Assembly (NCBI RefSeq): GCF_042665195.1
Contig: NZ_JBHTBW010000087.1
Location: forward strand, 1 to 64,000
Reading direction: 5' to 3'
DNA length: 64,000 nt
From: Laceyella putida
GTDB taxonomy: Bacteria; Bacillota; Bacilli; Thermoactinomycetales; Thermoactinomycetaceae
Shown: positions 63,886-64,000 of the stretch, in pieces
Layout: every line of letters starts with the position of its first letter
Numbering within the stretch: position 1 is the stretch's first letter
Made by a program: the position numbers and the translations under genes
Notes under the pieces: generated by a model
The model's input: only the letters and a program-made list of their open reading frames with translations
Database searches by the model: none
What the model was told of the DNA's origin: nothing

Positions 63886-64000
63886 CCATTCTCTCTCCCC
63901 GTTATTCTCTCATTTTTCTATAGCATATCGAATCCAAACCCACCTGTGAAGTTTTTTCACTTTCTTTTCCCATTCTATTGATCTATCATAAAAGGACAAT

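Overview
The window looks like most of a temperate siphophage (prophage or plasmid-like phage) in a low-to-mid GC Gram-positive host. Nearly every gene has a strong AGGAGG-type ribosome binding site, lysis is by a holin plus an Amidase_3 endolysin, the late regulator is ArpU-like, and the secreted proteins have Firmicutes-type signal peptides. Bacillales is a safe guess. Thermoactinomycetaceae or a close relative is possible, but the sequence alone does not prove it. I found no tRNA or rRNA gene.

Layout. (1) 1-1475: the right end of an IS3-family element and a HEPN-domain gene. (2) 1548-19911, all on the minus strand and read right to left: small and large terminase, portal, two Mu-F-like head proteins, an HslV-like Ntn-hydrolase, connectors, tail tube, tail chaperones with a -1 frameshift, tape measure, Dit, Gp37-like tail protein, receptor-binding protein, holin and endolysin. 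Inserted into this module are a PIG-L deacetylase, a membrane protein and an Mrr-like nuclease. I cannot find a major capsid protein or scaffold. (3) 20047-29767: a secreted beta-propeller; an overlapping operon of ParB, ParB-methyltransferase fusion and CmoA-like genes; a pair of GRDN-motif proteins; divergent regulators including ArpU; NUDIX; a duplicated secreted protein; and an HTH/nucleotidyltransferase toxin-antitoxin-like pair. (4) 30003-34518: tyrosine recombinase, a six-repeat CRISPR array with a 5'-truncated cas2, and host-like accessory genes. (5) 34548-53763: many small early genes, mostly on the minus strand, driven by a repeated promoter type (TTTACA-N17-TATAAT). This region also holds an SNase lipoprotein, a split cytosine methyltransferase, a DUF4041/GIY-YIG protein, a RecA-fold ATPase, and candidate small RNAs and a small membrane toxin. 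(6) 54106-55523: an RRNPP-type peptide receptor overlapping a 47-residue secreted pro-peptide, a self-contained quorum-sensing unit like those that control lysogeny. (7) 55575-58383: a DUF559 nuclease, two related membrane proteins and a serine-recombinase-like protein without its catalytic serine. (8) 58881-60215: the replication initiator gene, which carries five regularly spaced iterons inside it, as in the lambda O gene. (9) 60276-63885: a cassette between direct repeats, a YqaJ-like protein lacking the active-site motifs, and a phage ABA-sandwich protein.

How it fits together: a repressor-type HTH gene (53147), a divergent regulator pair (26142/26349) and the peptide-receptor pair probably set the lysis-lysogeny state. 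The early minus-strand block and the initiator/ATPase replicate the DNA, and ArpU-type control switches on the late block. Several genes show single-base frameshifts or lost starts, the capsid gene is not visible, and IS-like ends are scattered. The element may therefore be partly decayed, or the assembly may contain indel errors.
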